Source: Natrialba swarupiae (GTDB lineage: Archaea; Halobacteriota; Halobacteria; Halobacteriales; Natrialbaceae). Taken from it: DNA of 64,000 nucleotides. Both the position numbers and the translations under genes were made by a program. Positions 16,895 to 26,238 of the stretch are shown here, piece after piece; positions within the stretch are counted from its first letter, which is position 1, and every line of letters starts with the position of its first letter. The notes below the pieces were generated by a model. The model searched no databases. It saw nothing but the letters and a program-made list of their open reading frames with translations, and was not told the DNA's origin. The stretch is taken from positions 1 through 64,000 of the forward strand of contig NZ_VTAW01000006.1 in the NCBI RefSeq assembly GCF_008245225.1. The letters are read 5' to 3'.

Positions 16895-18571
16895 TTACTC
16901 CTCGCGGTCGTCCGGATCCCCGTGGCCGCCCCCGCCCGGCGTTCGGACCGTAACGGTCGTCCCCGCCTCGACGTCGACGGTCGTCTTCGCCGGGGCCTGC
17001 GCGTCGTCGATTAGATTCTCGCCGGGTTCGCCGTCCTCGCCGCCGCCAACGCCTCGCGGACGGTGTCGACGCCGCTCCGTGAGCAGGGAGACGGTCGCGT
17101 CCGTCTCGACGGTAACCGATCGCTCGAGGCCGTCGCCGCCGTCGAACCGGCCGCGACCGCCGCTGTCCGGACGGAGCGCGTAGCGTTCGACGCGGAGCGG
17201 GTACTCCGCCTCGAGCGCCTCGACCGGCGTGTTGAGCGTGTTCGTCATGCCGACCTGGACGCCGTCCATCCCGTCGCGGTCGGGGCGTGCGCCGAAGCCG
17301 CCGCCGATCGTCTCGTAGTAGGTAAACGAGCCGTCTCGGCCGCCGATCGTCAGGTTGTTCATCGTCCCCTGGCCCTGGGCGGGCACGCGATCCGGCGCGG
17401 CTCGTGCGAGCGCGGCGAAGACGACGTCGGTCACCCGCTGGCTGGTCTCGACGTTCCCACCGACGACGGCCGCCGGTGGCCGGGGGTCGAGCAGCGACCC
17501 CTCCGGCACGCGGACGCTCACCGGCTCGTAACAGCCCTGGTTCGGCGGGATCTCGGGATCGGTGAGACACCGGACGACGAAGTAGACTGCGCTCGTTGCC
17601 ACCGCGAGTGGTGCGTTCAGGTTCCCCTCGAGTTGGGCGGCCGTCCCCTCGAAGTCGACGTCGATCGATGCCCCGTCGATCGTCACCGCTACTTCGATCG
17701 CGATATCCTCGTCGGTGACGCCGTCGCCCTCGAGGACGTCGGTCGCCTCGTAGGTGCCGTCCGGCAACGCCTCGATCTCGCGTTCGATCCGCTCGCGCGA
17801 GTAGTCGATAACGGCGTCGAATCCCGCCCGGGCGGTCTCGCGGCCGTGCTCGTCGAACAGCGCGACGAGCCTGTTCTCGGCGCGCTCGTTCGCCGCGAGC
17901 TGTGCCCGGAGGTCCGCCCGCCGCTCCCGCGGATTCCGGACGTTCGCGAGCAACAGCGACCGCACGTCCTCGCGAACGTCGCCGTCCGCGACGAGGCGGG
18001 TCGGCGGGAGCCGCAGCCCCTCCTGGTAGATCTCCCGGGAGTTCGCGGGCATGCTCCCCGGCGTCGCCCCGCCGACGTCCGCGTGGTGGGCGCGGGAGAC
18101 GGCGTATCCGACGATTTCTGGTTCGTCGGAATCGGTTTCACCGTTCTCGCCACCGCCCGACTCGTCGAGACCGTCCGGCGGAGCCAGCGGCGAGACCATC
18201 GTCACGTCCGGCAGGTGCGTGCCGCCGGTGAACGGATCGTTGAGCACGAAGACGTCGCCCGGACGTGGATCGCGCTCGCGGACGGCGTCGACGGCGGCGG
18301 GCATCGCCCCCAGGTGAACCGGGATGTGCTCGGCCTGGGCGATCATCCGTCCTCCGGCGTCGAACAGCGCCGTCGAGCAGTCCCGGCGCTCCTTGATGTT
18401 CGGCGAGTACGCGCTCCGGATCAGCGTCCGACCCATCTCCTCGGCGACTCCCTCGAGCTGGTTGCGAAGCACCTCGAGCGTCACGGGGTCGATTTCGGGT
18501 GCCGTCTCCCCGCTCGAGTCGGCCACATCCGAGCCCCCATCGACGGAGTCGGGCGCGTTCGAGTTCGTCAT
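16895..18571 (-). CDS. hyuB: Hydantoinase B / oxoprolinase subunit B
   Basis: 558-residue HyuB-type subunit, partner of HyuA in ATP-dependent opening of hydantoins or 5-oxoproline-like lactams. Signatures include DPVTLEVLRNQLEGVAEEMG, YSPNIKERRDC, LNDPFTGGTHLPDV, and RAHHADVGGATPGSMP. A 25-residue acidic/Gly insert (GGGENGETDSDEPE) interrupts the domain after LAPPDG. Stop and start codons overlap with hyuA (ATGA), so both are made from one transcript. Substrate cannot be fixed from sequence. Confidence 0.87.
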   Translation of the reverse strand: MTNSNAPDSVDGGSDVADSSGETAPEIDPVTLEVLRNQLEGVAEEMGRTLIRSAYSPNIKERRDCSTALFDAGGRMIAQAEHIPVHLGAMPAAVDAVRERDPRPGDVFVLNDPFTGGTHLPDVTMVSPLAPPDGLDESGGGENGETDSDEPEIVGYAVSRAHHADVGGATPGSMPANSREIYQEGLRLPPTRLVADGDVREDVRSLLLANVRNPRERRADLRAQLAANERAENRLVALFDEHGRETARAGFDAVIDYSRERIEREIEALPDGTYEATDVLEGDGVTDEDIAIEVAVTIDGASIDVDFEGTAAQLEGNLNAPLAVATSAVYFVVRCLTDPEIPPNQGCYEPVSVRVPEGSLLDPRPPAAVVGGNVETSQRVTDVVFAALARAAPDRVPAQGQGTMNNLTIGGRDGSFTYYETIGGGFGARPDRDGMDGVQVGMTNTLNTPVEALEAEYPLRVERYALRPDSGGRGRFDGGDGLERSVTVETDATVSLLTERRRHRPRGVGGGEDGEPGENLIDDAQAPAKTTVDVEAGTTVTVRTPGGGGHGDPDDREE

Positions 18572-20655
18572 CGTTTCTCACCCCCGGATCGAGCCATAAC
18601 GAGCGTTCCGTCGGTGTCGACCTCCCCCCGCCACTGCGGTGGGACGACCGTCGTACTTCCCGCCTGTTCTAAGATCGCCGGCCCCGACAGCGTCGTCCCC
18701 GCTTCGAGGCGGTCGCGATCGTAAACGGTCGTCCCCCAGCCGCCGGTCTCCGAGAAGTGAACCTGGCGGGTGCCGACGAGCGCGCCGCCGTCGCCGTCGT
18801 GGTCGACGTCGGGGTCGGCTCCGGGAACGCTCGCCGTCGTGCGCAGCGTCACCACTTCGATGGGTTCGTCCGCCGTGTAGCCGTGGGCCCGGTCGTGGGC
18901 CTCGTGGAACCGCCGCTCGACCGCCGCGGGGTCGAAGCCGTTGCCGACGGGGACGGTCAGTTCGAAACTCTGTCCGGCGTACCGACAGTCGGCCGCCCGC
19001 TCGACGGTCGCCCGATCGGGATCGGAGACGTCTGCGAGTACGTCCGCCACGAGGTCGTCGTAGGTGTCCTCGAGTTCCGTCGGCTCCGCGTCGGAGAGCG
19101 TGACGCCGACCGTTCGCGCGGCGTCGTAGCTCTCGTCGGCGGCGAGTAAGCCAAACGCCGAGAGGACGCCGCTCGGCCGCGGGACGACGACCCGATCGAT
19201 CTCGAGGGCGTCGGCCAGCGCCGCGGCGTGCATCGGCCCCGCGCCGCCGAAGGCGACGAGTGCGAACTCGCGAGGGTCGTGGCCGCGCTCGACGGTCACC
19301 GAGCGGATCGTCCGGGTCATCGTCGCGTTCGCCACGCGGTAGACACCGTGGGCCGCCTCGAGCGCGCTCTCGAGGCCGGCCTCGTCGGCCAGCCGTTCGA
19401 GAGCCTCGTGGGCGGCCTCGACCCCGAGGGTCATCTCGCCGCCGAGTGCGGTCTCGGGGCCGATGTAGCCCAGCACGACGTTCGCATCGGTGACGGTGGG
19501 ATCGGTCCCGCCGCGGCCGTAGCAGGCCGGTCCCGGATCGGCACCCGCCGATCGCGGTCCGACGCGTAACGCGCCGCCGTCGTCGACCCAGGCGATCGAG
19601 CCGCCGCCCGCGCCGACGGTGTTGACGTCGACCATCGGCGTTCTGATCGGGAGGCCGTCGATCGCCGCCTCGGTCGTCCGTTCGGCTCGGCCGTCTCGGA
19701 CGAGGCTCACGTCGCTCGAGGTGCCGCCCATGTCGAACGTGACCAGCCCCTCGACGTCGGGTTCGTCGACCGTTGCGGCCGCGCCGACGACGCCCGCCGC
19801 CGGACCCGACAGCGTCGTCGTGACTGCGCGCTCGCGGACCGTCTCCGGGTCGGCGATGCCGCCGTTTGCCTGCATGATCCACGGCGCCGGGAGCCCTGCC
19901 TCGTCTGCCTCCTCGACCAGTCGACCGACGTAGCGGTCGATCGCCGGCCGGACGTAGGCGTCGACCGCCGTCGTCGACGTCCGCTCGTACTCCCGGAACT
20001 CGGCGAGCACCTCGTGGGAGGTCGAAACCGGCACCTCGAGGTGCTCGCGGAGGATCTCGGCGACCGCCTGCTCGTTCGACGGGTCCGCGTAGGCGTGGAG
20101 CAGACAGACCGCGACGGCCTCGACGTCCTGTGTGCGAAGCGTCTCCGCGAGCACCCACACCTCGGCGTCGTTAACCGCCCGTTCGACGCCGTTGACCGTT
20201 GTCCGCTCGTCGATTTCGAACCGTCGTTCGCGCGGGACGAGCGGCTCCGGTTTCTCCGCCTCGAGGTCATACAGGCTCGGCCGGTCCTGGCGACCGATCT
20301 CGAGGACGTCCCGGAAGCCCGCCGTCGTGACGAGGGCGGTCTCCGCGCCGCCGCGCTCGAGGAGGGCGTTGACCGAGACGGTCATCGCGTGGGCGAACTC
20401 CTCGATCTCGGCCGGATCGATCCCCGCCTCGTCACAAGCCTTCTCGACTCCCTCGAGAACGCCGACGTGTTGGTCGTCAGTCGTCGGGACCTTCGCGGTG
20501 ACGAGACGGTCGTCGACCGAGAGCGCGACGTCGGTGAACGTGCCGCCGACGTCGACGCCGATGCGCGTAGCGCCGTTCGCACTCGACACCGGAAGCGCTC
20601 GATCCTCCCGGCTCGGTTCGCCGTCGTTCGGTTCGTGGGAACTCGAGTCGGTCAT
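18568..20655 (-). CDS. hyuA: Hydantoinase A / oxoprolinase subunit A
   Basis: 695-residue HyuA-type ATPase subunit of the ASKHA-like fold. N-terminal phosphate-binding motif GVDVGGTFTDVAL, then SVNALLERGG, GLPAPWIMQANGGI, a second phosphate-binding motif in TFDMGGTSSDVSLV, and VNTVGAGGGSIAWV. With HyuB it hydrolyses 5-membered cyclic amides at the cost of ATP. The ATG at 20655 was chosen because it begins an acidic halophilic leader; 38 upstream in-frame codons look non-coding. First gene of the hyuAB pair. Confidence 0.88.
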   Translation of the reverse strand: MTDSSSHEPNDGEPSREDRALPVSSANGATRIGVDVGGTFTDVALSVDDRLVTAKVPTTDDQHVGVLEGVEKACDEAGIDPAEIEEFAHAMTVSVNALLERGGAETALVTTAGFRDVLEIGRQDRPSLYDLEAEKPEPLVPRERRFEIDERTTVNGVERAVNDAEVWVLAETLRTQDVEAVAVCLLHAYADPSNEQAVAEILREHLEVPVSTSHEVLAEFREYERTSTTAVDAYVRPAIDRYVGRLVEEADEAGLPAPWIMQANGGIADPETVRERAVTTTLSGPAAGVVGAAATVDEPDVEGLVTFDMGGTSSDVSLVRDGRAERTTEAAIDGLPIRTPMVDVNTVGAGGGSIAWVDDGGALRVGPRSAGADPGPACYGRGGTDPTVTDANVVLGYIGPETALGGEMTLGVEAAHEALERLADEAGLESALEAAHGVYRVANATMTRTIRSVTVERGHDPREFALVAFGGAGPMHAAALADALEIDRVVVPRPSGVLSAFGLLAADESYDAARTVGVTLSDAEPTELEDTYDDLVADVLADVSDPDRATVERAADCRYAGQSFELTVPVGNGFDPAAVERRFHEAHDRAHGYTADEPIEVVTLRTTASVPGADPDVDHDGDGGALVGTRQVHFSETGGWGTTVYDRDRLEAGTTLSGPAILEQAGSTTVVPPQWRGEVDTDGTLVMARSGGEKR

Positions 20656-20930
20656 GGTGATCGAATCCGCAGTGTCGGCCCCCGTCCGCCGGATCGCCGG
20701 GGGAAGGGGTGCCTCGGTGGTCGTCGATTCCGTTGTCGTCGCGCGGCGTTCATACGGCCCCACTCGCACCCCACTCGAGTATAACTCACGGAATCCCGGA
20801 CGGTCTACGATATTGCCGATCGGGCCATCTCGAGGACGGATCCAGCGTGATCGAGTGTGTCTCGGCCGAGCAGACGGCGTCGGCGTGAAGGCGGCAGAAC
20901 CTCCCTCGCCTGCCCCAGGTGGCGGCGGAG

Positions 20931-21434
20931 TCAGCGCGTCAGCGTATCGACCGTGACGTGGCCGTCCTCGATATGAGCGACGAGCATCGTCTCGTGTGTG
21001 GCAGGGCTGGCCGCGGTCGCACTACCCGGGTTGAGAACCCGGATCCCGTCCCGAGCCGTGTCGACGACCTCGTGGGTGTGGCCCGCGACGACGACGGCGT
21101 TTTCGCCCGTATCGACCTCGTCGTACGCGATTTCGACCACCCGCCGGTGCCAGCCGCCCGGCGATCCCGTTCCGTGAGTGACGACGACGGTGACGTCCTC
21201 GAGGACGAGCGTGTCGGTTCGCGGTAACTCGAGCGTCGAGGGATCCATGTTTCCACGCACACAGGTTAGGTTTCCATCCGCGAGCGTAGCGATCCGGTCG
21301 TACGCCTCCCGCGAGTCGAAATCGCCGGTGTGGATCGTCCGACCGGCCGTTCGAACCTCCTCGGCCACCCAGTCGGGGAGCCCGGTCGCTCGAGACGGCA
21401 CGTGCGTGTCTCCGAGGATCGCTACTTGCGTCAT
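20931..21434 (-). CDS. YfcE-type metallophosphoesterase
   Basis: 167-residue calcineurin-like phosphoesterase of the short YfcE/MJ0936 group: GDTHVPSR (GDxH), HTGDFDS, CVRGNMDP (GNxD), VVTHGTG and AGHTHE give the metal ligands. Such enzymes act on phosphodiesters such as 2',3'-cAMP or model substrates in vitro. The conserved domain begins at residue 3, confirming the start. Divergent from the Nudix fusion, 61 nt apart. Natural substrate unknown. Confidence 0.83.
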   Translation of the reverse strand: MTQVAILGDTHVPSRATGLPDWVAEEVRTAGRTIHTGDFDSREAYDRIATLADGNLTCVRGNMDPSTLELPRTDTLVLEDVTVVVTHGTGSPGGWHRRVVEIAYDEVDTGENAVVVAGHTHEVVDTARDGIRVLNPGSATAASPATHETMLVAHIEDGHVTVDTLTR

Positions 21435-21495
21435 ACGCGGGGATACGACGTCGACTCCCGAAAGCGATTCCCCGGCGGCCGCCGTCGATCGACGT

Positions 21496-23043
21496 ATGAG
21501 CGAGCGCGATCCGACGCGTGCCAGGAGGGACGAAGACGGCGAACGCACCGACAGGGCCGGTGAGGACGACGATGAAGCTAAAAGTCACGTCGTCACCGCG
21601 TTCCTCCGGGACCGTGGCGAGGTGTTGTTGTTGTGCCGAAGCGACGTCGTCGGCACCTACGCGGGCCAGTGGAGTGGCGTCTCCGGTTTCGCCGAAGGGA
21701 GCCCCGACGGGCAGGTCCGCGTCGAGATTCGCGAGGAGACCGGTCTCTCCGACGACGGGGTCTCTCTCGTTCGGTCCGGGCGACCGATTCGATTCACCGA
21801 CGACGACCTCGAGCCGAGCCGAGAGTGGGTCGTCCACCCGTATCTGTTCGATCTGACGGCAGACTCCCGAGAGATCGAACTCGGCGAGGAACACGACGAG
21901 TTCGCGTGGACCGATCCGACCGAGATCGTCGCGGGCGACGCCGAAGCCGGTGTGCGTGCCACCGCAGCGGACTCCGAAGCCACTGTACGTGCCACCGCCG
22001 GAGACTCTGGCCACGACCTCGAGACGGTGCCGAAGCTCTGGACGGCCTACGAGCGCGTCGCACCGACGGTTCGATCGATCGCCGCCGACGACGACCACGG
22101 GGCTGCGTTCCTCTCGATCCGCGCACTCGAGGTACTTCGCGATCGGGCGGGATTGCTCGTCGCCGAGCGGGAGGCGTTCGGCACGGAACCGGACGAGGAG
22201 TGGGACGAACTCGCCGAACTGGCGACCAGACTGCTCGAGGCCCGTCCCGCGATGGCGGTCCTTCGAAACAGGGTGAACCGCGCGATGGCGACCGCGGCGG
22301 GGATCGACGCAACCGACGCCGCTGGGAGCAATTCCGACGGCTCCGACGACGGAACCGACGGCTCGAGTCGACGGGACGCAACGGCGGTTCTCGAGACGAC
22401 GCGTGGGGCGATCGACCGCGCGATCGCGGCGGACGCGGACGCCGCGGCGACCGCGGGCGAACACATCGAGGGACGGGTCGCGACGCTTTCGCGCTCGGGA
22501 ACGGTGCTCGAGGCCCTCCGTGCGGGGTCACCCACACGGGTGTTCGTCGCGGAATCGCGGCCGGCACGCGAGGGCGTCGCCGTCGCCGAGACGCTGGCGG
22601 CCGATACGGCGGTCGACTGTTCGGTGACGGTCCACGCCGACGCGGCCGCCGCGTCCGTCCTCGCCACCGAGTCGATCGATCGCGTCGTCGTCGGCGCGGA
22701 TACGATCCTGCCCGACGGTTCGGTCGTGAACAAGACTGGGACGCGAGCGCTCGCGACCGCCGCCACACGCGAAGGCGTTCCCGTGACCGTCGTCGCCGCG
22801 AGCGACAAAGTCTCGACCCGCGAGGAGGTCAACCTCGAGTCGGGCGATCGGACGGCGGTGTACGACGGTGACGCGCCCGTCGACGTCCTCAACCCGACGT
22901 TCGACGTGACGCCGCCAGGCTGCGTGAGCGAGATCGTCACCGAACGGGGGCGACTCGAGCCCGCAGCGGTAAGCGAAGTCACGGCGGAGTTGCGCGGCCT
23001 CGAGGATTGGAGAGCGGGCACGGGCGACGCTGCCAGCCGGTGA
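21496..23043 (+). CDS. Nudix hydrolase fused to eIF2B-alpha-like domain
   Basis: 515 residues, two domains. Residues about 28-150 form a Nudix domain; the box is degenerate, GFAEGSPDGQVRVEIREETGL containing REETG but lacking the standard G-x5-E spacing in part. Residues about 170-505 are an eIF2B-alpha/R15P-isomerase-like domain with LSRSGTVLEALRAG, GADTILPDGSVVNKTGT and DVLNPTFDVTPP. The position of the catalytic Cys of ribose-1,5-bisphosphate isomerases holds Ser here (LSRSGT), as in eIF2B-alpha, arguing against that activity. An insert rich in Asp and Ser separates subregions. A nucleotide-metabolism or regulatory role is likely. Confidence 0.75.
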   Translation: MSERDPTRARRDEDGERTDRAGEDDDEAKSHVVTAFLRDRGEVLLLCRSDVVGTYAGQWSGVSGFAEGSPDGQVRVEIREETGLSDDGVSLVRSGRPIRFTDDDLEPSREWVVHPYLFDLTADSREIELGEEHDEFAWTDPTEIVAGDAEAGVRATAADSEATVRATAGDSGHDLETVPKLWTAYERVAPTVRSIAADDDHGAAFLSIRALEVLRDRAGLLVAEREAFGTEPDEEWDELAELATRLLEARPAMAVLRNRVNRAMATAAGIDATDAAGSNSDGSDDGTDGSSRRDATAVLETTRGAIDRAIAADADAAATAGEHIEGRVATLSRSGTVLEALRAGSPTRVFVAESRPAREGVAVAETLAADTAVDCSVTVHADAAAASVLATESIDRVVVGADTILPDGSVVNKTGTRALATAATREGVPVTVVAASDKVSTREEVNLESGDRTAVYDGDAPVDVLNPTFDVTPPGCVSEIVTERGRLEPAAVSEVTAELRGLEDWRAGTGDAASR

Positions 23044-23308
23044 GACGACGCTGGCGACGCGGCGAATCGGGTCGGGGGATCGAAACGACAGATCGAAACC
23101 CCTCGGCGCGGTATCTCGAGGTGGCGGCAGTGACGAGGAGTTACCCCCACCGAGCCCCGTGTGACGAGGGATTTTCCCGAGCCGCCGTTCTCGAGACGGC
23201 TTCTCCGGTGAGCGACGGGAGACTTCGCCGGTGAGAAACGAGAGCCACGACGCCTCAGCGTCGACGAACGGGGTTACCTTCTAATGGGGTCAGCGCTGTA
23301 CGTTCCGT

Positions 23309-25192
23309 ATGGCTCCGTCGACCGGCGGTCGATCGTGTGTCGATCCGCTCGAGAACGTCGACGTTCTCTGTGTCGACGACGACCCATCTTCCGCGAGACT
23401 AACGCAGGCGTATCTCGAGCGTCGCCACCACGAGTTCGACGTTCGAATCGAACACCAGACTGCCGACGCACTCGAGCGACTCGAGACCGACCGATTCGAC
23501 TGCGTCGTCAGCGACTACGACATGCCGGAGATGAACGGCCTCGAGTTCCTCAACATGGTTCGCGACTCCTTCGGCGAGATTCCGTTCATCCTCTTTACCG
23601 GCAAGGGATCCGAAGAGATCGCGAGCGAGGCGATCTCTGCCGGTGTCACAGACTACCTTCGGAAGGAGACGGGCAAACACCAGTACGACGTCCTGGCGAA
23701 TCACGTCCGCAACGCCGTCGAGAGCAATCGCAGGCGGCGGACACTCGAGCGATCCCGCGCACTGTTCGAGACGACGTTCGACGACCCCGATCGACTGATC
23801 GCCGTGCTCGACCCGGACGGAACCGTCAGACGAGCGAACCGGCGACTGAGTACGTTCGTCGGGGTCGAAACGGACGATCTCGTCGGCCACCGCTACTGGG
23901 AGCTTCCGTGGCCGCGGGCATTCGAAGCGGCCGCACCCGATCTCGCGGAGTGGCTCGAGCGAGCGACAGCGGGTCGCCGGACGACCATCTCCTTCGAGTA
24001 CTCTTCGGAGAGTGGCGAACCGGTCACCGGTGAGGAAACGACCGAGTCACTCGTAACCGAGCACGTCTTCGTCGAAGCGGTCGCTCAGCCGGTGACGATC
24101 GACGGCGCCGTTGGGGCACTCGTCGTCGACGTCCACGACGCGAGCACGGCGGTGACGTGGGAACGAGAGGTCGAACTCAAAGACGCCGCGTTCGACGCTG
24201 CTCCGGTCGGGATGACCATTACCGACCCCTCTCTCGAGGACAACCCAATCGTCTATGCCAACGCGGCGTTCGAGCGCCTCACCGGCTATCCTCACGAGGA
24301 GGTCCTCGGACGGAACTGTCGGTTTCTCCAGGGCGAGGGGACGAATCCGGAGCCGGTCGACGCGATGCGCGAAGCCGTCGACGCAGAAGAGCCAGTGACG
24401 GTCGAACTCACGAACTACCGCAAAGACGGGACCACGTTCCACAACGAAGTGACGATCGCCCCCATCCGCGACGCAGATGGAACGGTCACTCACTTCGTTG
24501 GCTTCCAGAACGATATTACCGACCGACGGACGGCGTACGACCGCCTCGAGCGCGAACGCGATCGGTTAGAGGAGTTCGCGAGCGTCCTCTCGCACGACCT
24601 TCGGAATCCGCTAACCGCGGCGATGGGGTACGGAGAACTCGTCCGCGAAGACTGTTCGAGTCCGTTTCTCGACGATATCGAGGCGGCTCACGAACAGATC
24701 GAGCGGCTGATCGACGAAACGCTCGCCCTGGCGCGTGCCGGGAGTGTGGTCGGTTCGCTCGAACCGGTCTCGCTATCGGAACTCGCGGTCGACTCGTGGC
24801 AGACCGTCGATTCCGGCGATGGCTCGCTCGAGGTCGTCGACGACGAGCAGTTTCTCGCGGATCCGGGCCGAAGTCGACAGCTGTTCGAGAACCTCTTTCG
24901 AAACAGCCTCGAACACGGCGTCGACTCCGACGGACAGGGAGACGGTCCGGCGGTCACCGTCACCGTCGGCCCGCTTGGCGACGGGTTCTTCCTCGAGGAC
25001 GACGGCCCCGGAATCGCGCCTGCCGAGCGCGATCGCGTGTTCGAACGTGGGTACACGACGAGCGAGGAGGGCATCGGGCTGGGATTGCGGATCGTCGAGG
25101 AGATCGCCACCGGCCACGGGTGGACTGTCGCCGTACTCGAGGGAGGAGATGGCGGCGCGCGGTTCGAGATTACCGGGGTGGACCGACCGTGA
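23309..25192 (+). CDS. Hybrid sensor histidine kinase: receiver-PAS-LOV-kinase
   Basis: 627 residues, soluble. A receiver domain (about 16-135) has acidic VDDDP, phospho-acceptor Asp in SDYDMPEM (residue 69) and Lys in LRKETG. A PAS-like region (145-275) follows. The second PAS (285-410) carries the LOV photoreceptor motif GRNCRFLQG (Cys about 337), plus NYRKDGTTFHNEV and VGFQNDIT, which supply the Asn, Asn and Gln that hold flavin in LOV domains. HisKA (SHDLRNPL, His about 429) and HATPase (LFRNSLEHG, DDGPGI, GIGLGL) complete it. Phosphate presumably passes to the receiver of another protein. A flavin-based blue-light sensor is likely. Confidence 0.87.
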   Translation: MAPSTGGRSCVDPLENVDVLCVDDDPSSARLTQAYLERRHHEFDVRIEHQTADALERLETDRFDCVVSDYDMPEMNGLEFLNMVRDSFGEIPFILFTGKGSEEIASEAISAGVTDYLRKETGKHQYDVLANHVRNAVESNRRRRTLERSRALFETTFDDPDRLIAVLDPDGTVRRANRRLSTFVGVETDDLVGHRYWELPWPRAFEAAAPDLAEWLERATAGRRTTISFEYSSESGEPVTGEETTESLVTEHVFVEAVAQPVTIDGAVGALVVDVHDASTAVTWEREVELKDAAFDAAPVGMTITDPSLEDNPIVYANAAFERLTGYPHEEVLGRNCRFLQGEGTNPEPVDAMREAVDAEEPVTVELTNYRKDGTTFHNEVTIAPIRDADGTVTHFVGFQNDITDRRTAYDRLERERDRLEEFASVLSHDLRNPLTAAMGYGELVREDCSSPFLDDIEAAHEQIERLIDETLALARAGSVVGSLEPVSLSELAVDSWQTVDSGDGSLEVVDDEQFLADPGRSRQLFENLFRNSLEHGVDSDGQGDGPAVTVTVGPLGDGFFLEDDGPGIAPAERDRVFERGYTTSEEGIGLGLRIVEEIATGHGWTVAVLEGGDGGARFEITGVDRP

Positions 25193-25212
25193 TTGACGTC
25201 GAGTGAGCGAGC

Positions 25213-26208
25213 CTACGGACGGGGCGCGGCCCTTTGCAGCGCCGTTTCGGCCACGTTGCCGCCGTAGTCGGCGCTCCGGGAGAGTGAATCGAGGACGAGC
25301 CCGAGCGACTGCGCCTGAACCGGATCGAGATTACGCAACAGATCGTCGATACGTCTGGTGTGTTCGTCGATCTCGAGGACGGACTCGAGGGCGTCGTGTC
25401 CGAGGTCGGTCGCTCGTTCGGCGTCGTTGGCGAACAGCGCGTCCATCGACTTCTCGACGACGGTCGCGACGTCCGCGTGGAGGGCGAGCAGCGCGTCGGC
25501 GACGTCCTCGGGAATGTCCTCGAGCTTGCGCGCAAGCTGGGCGATCTTGACGGCGTGATCGGCGATCCGCTCGAGTTGGCGAGCACTCGAGTGGTACTCG
25601 AAACAGTCCTCGCGGTGGACGCCGAGTTCCTCGGCCGCGCGGGGGGAACGGAGCGTCGCGCGGAAGATCCGGGAGACGACCAGCCAGAGCCGATCGACGT
25701 CGTCGTCGCGTTCGGTAACGTCGCGGGCGACGTCGTCGTCGTTCTCGACGAGCGCGGTCACCGCGTCCTCGAGCATCGACGCCGCGATGAGTCGCATCCG
25801 GGTGACGGCGTTGACGATCGACAGCTCCGAGGAGTCGAGCAAGTCCTGGACGACGACGCGATCCGATCCCTCCTCGACGATTTCGACCCCGATCAACCCC
25901 TGGATCGCACTCCGGATCGCCCGACGCTGGTCGGTCGTGATCCGCCCCGCCTCGAGCGTGATGACGTCGAATCCGCCGACGTACATCGTCATCACGGCCC
26001 GGATCAGCTGTTCGTCCTCGAGACTCGAGACGTCGAGCGTTCCTTCCTGATGGGTTTCGTCGCTCTGTGGCGTCACGAGCAGCGTGTCGTCCTCCGTATA
26101 GATTTCGACGGTGGTTCCGCTACTGACGTCGTTTTCCGTCGCCCACGTTTTCGGGAGCGAGACGGTGTACGTCGACCCACCCGTCACCTGGACCTTTCGG
26201 GTCTCCAT
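25213..26208 (-). CDS. AbrB-PhoU fusion, putative phosphate-responsive regulator
   Basis: 331 residues. N-terminal AbrB/SpoVT-type DNA-binding hairpin (KVQVTGGSTYTVSLPKTWA, about residues 5-48), then PhoU helical bundles with RQLERIADHAVKIAQLA and a second EIDEHTRRIDDLL region. PhoU proteins link the Pst transporter to phosphate signalling; the AbrB part suggests direct DNA binding. It is divergent from pstS across 473 nt. Close paralogues lie at 31242 and 32376. Regulation of pst is inferred from position. Confidence 0.82.
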   Translation of the reverse strand: METRKVQVTGGSTYTVSLPKTWATENDVSSGTTVEIYTEDDTLLVTPQSDETHQEGTLDVSSLEDEQLIRAVMTMYVGGFDVITLEAGRITTDQRRAIRSAIQGLIGVEIVEEGSDRVVVQDLLDSSELSIVNAVTRMRLIAASMLEDAVTALVENDDDVARDVTERDDDVDRLWLVVSRIFRATLRSPRAAEELGVHREDCFEYHSSARQLERIADHAVKIAQLARKLEDIPEDVADALLALHADVATVVEKSMDALFANDAERATDLGHDALESVLEIDEHTRRIDDLLRNLDPVQAQSLGLVLDSLSRSADYGGNVAETALQRAAPRP

Positions 26209-26230
26209 ACTGCGCGTTTTCTATGGCCAG

Positions 26231-26238
26231 TATATAAA
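26231..26238 (-). promoter_or_regulatory. Strong TATA box of the AbrB-PhoU gene
   Basis: TTTATATA on the minus strand, about 23-30 nt before the ATG at 26208; textbook haloarchaeal TATA at the leaderless distance. Confidence 0.65.

Noticed and set aside
17063-18724. 553-codon plus-strand open frame over hyuB
   Set aside because: Antisense mirror of a strongly conserved gene; Arg/Val-rich with no domain, a common artefact at high GC.
21496-23043. Ribose-1,5-bisphosphate isomerase assignment
   Set aside because: Catalytic Cys position is Ser in LSRSGT; the protein looks like the eIF2B-alpha branch.
21022-23150. Several long minus-strand frames opposite the Nudix-eIF2B gene
   Set aside because: No conserved motif in them; the plus strand has both domain signatures.
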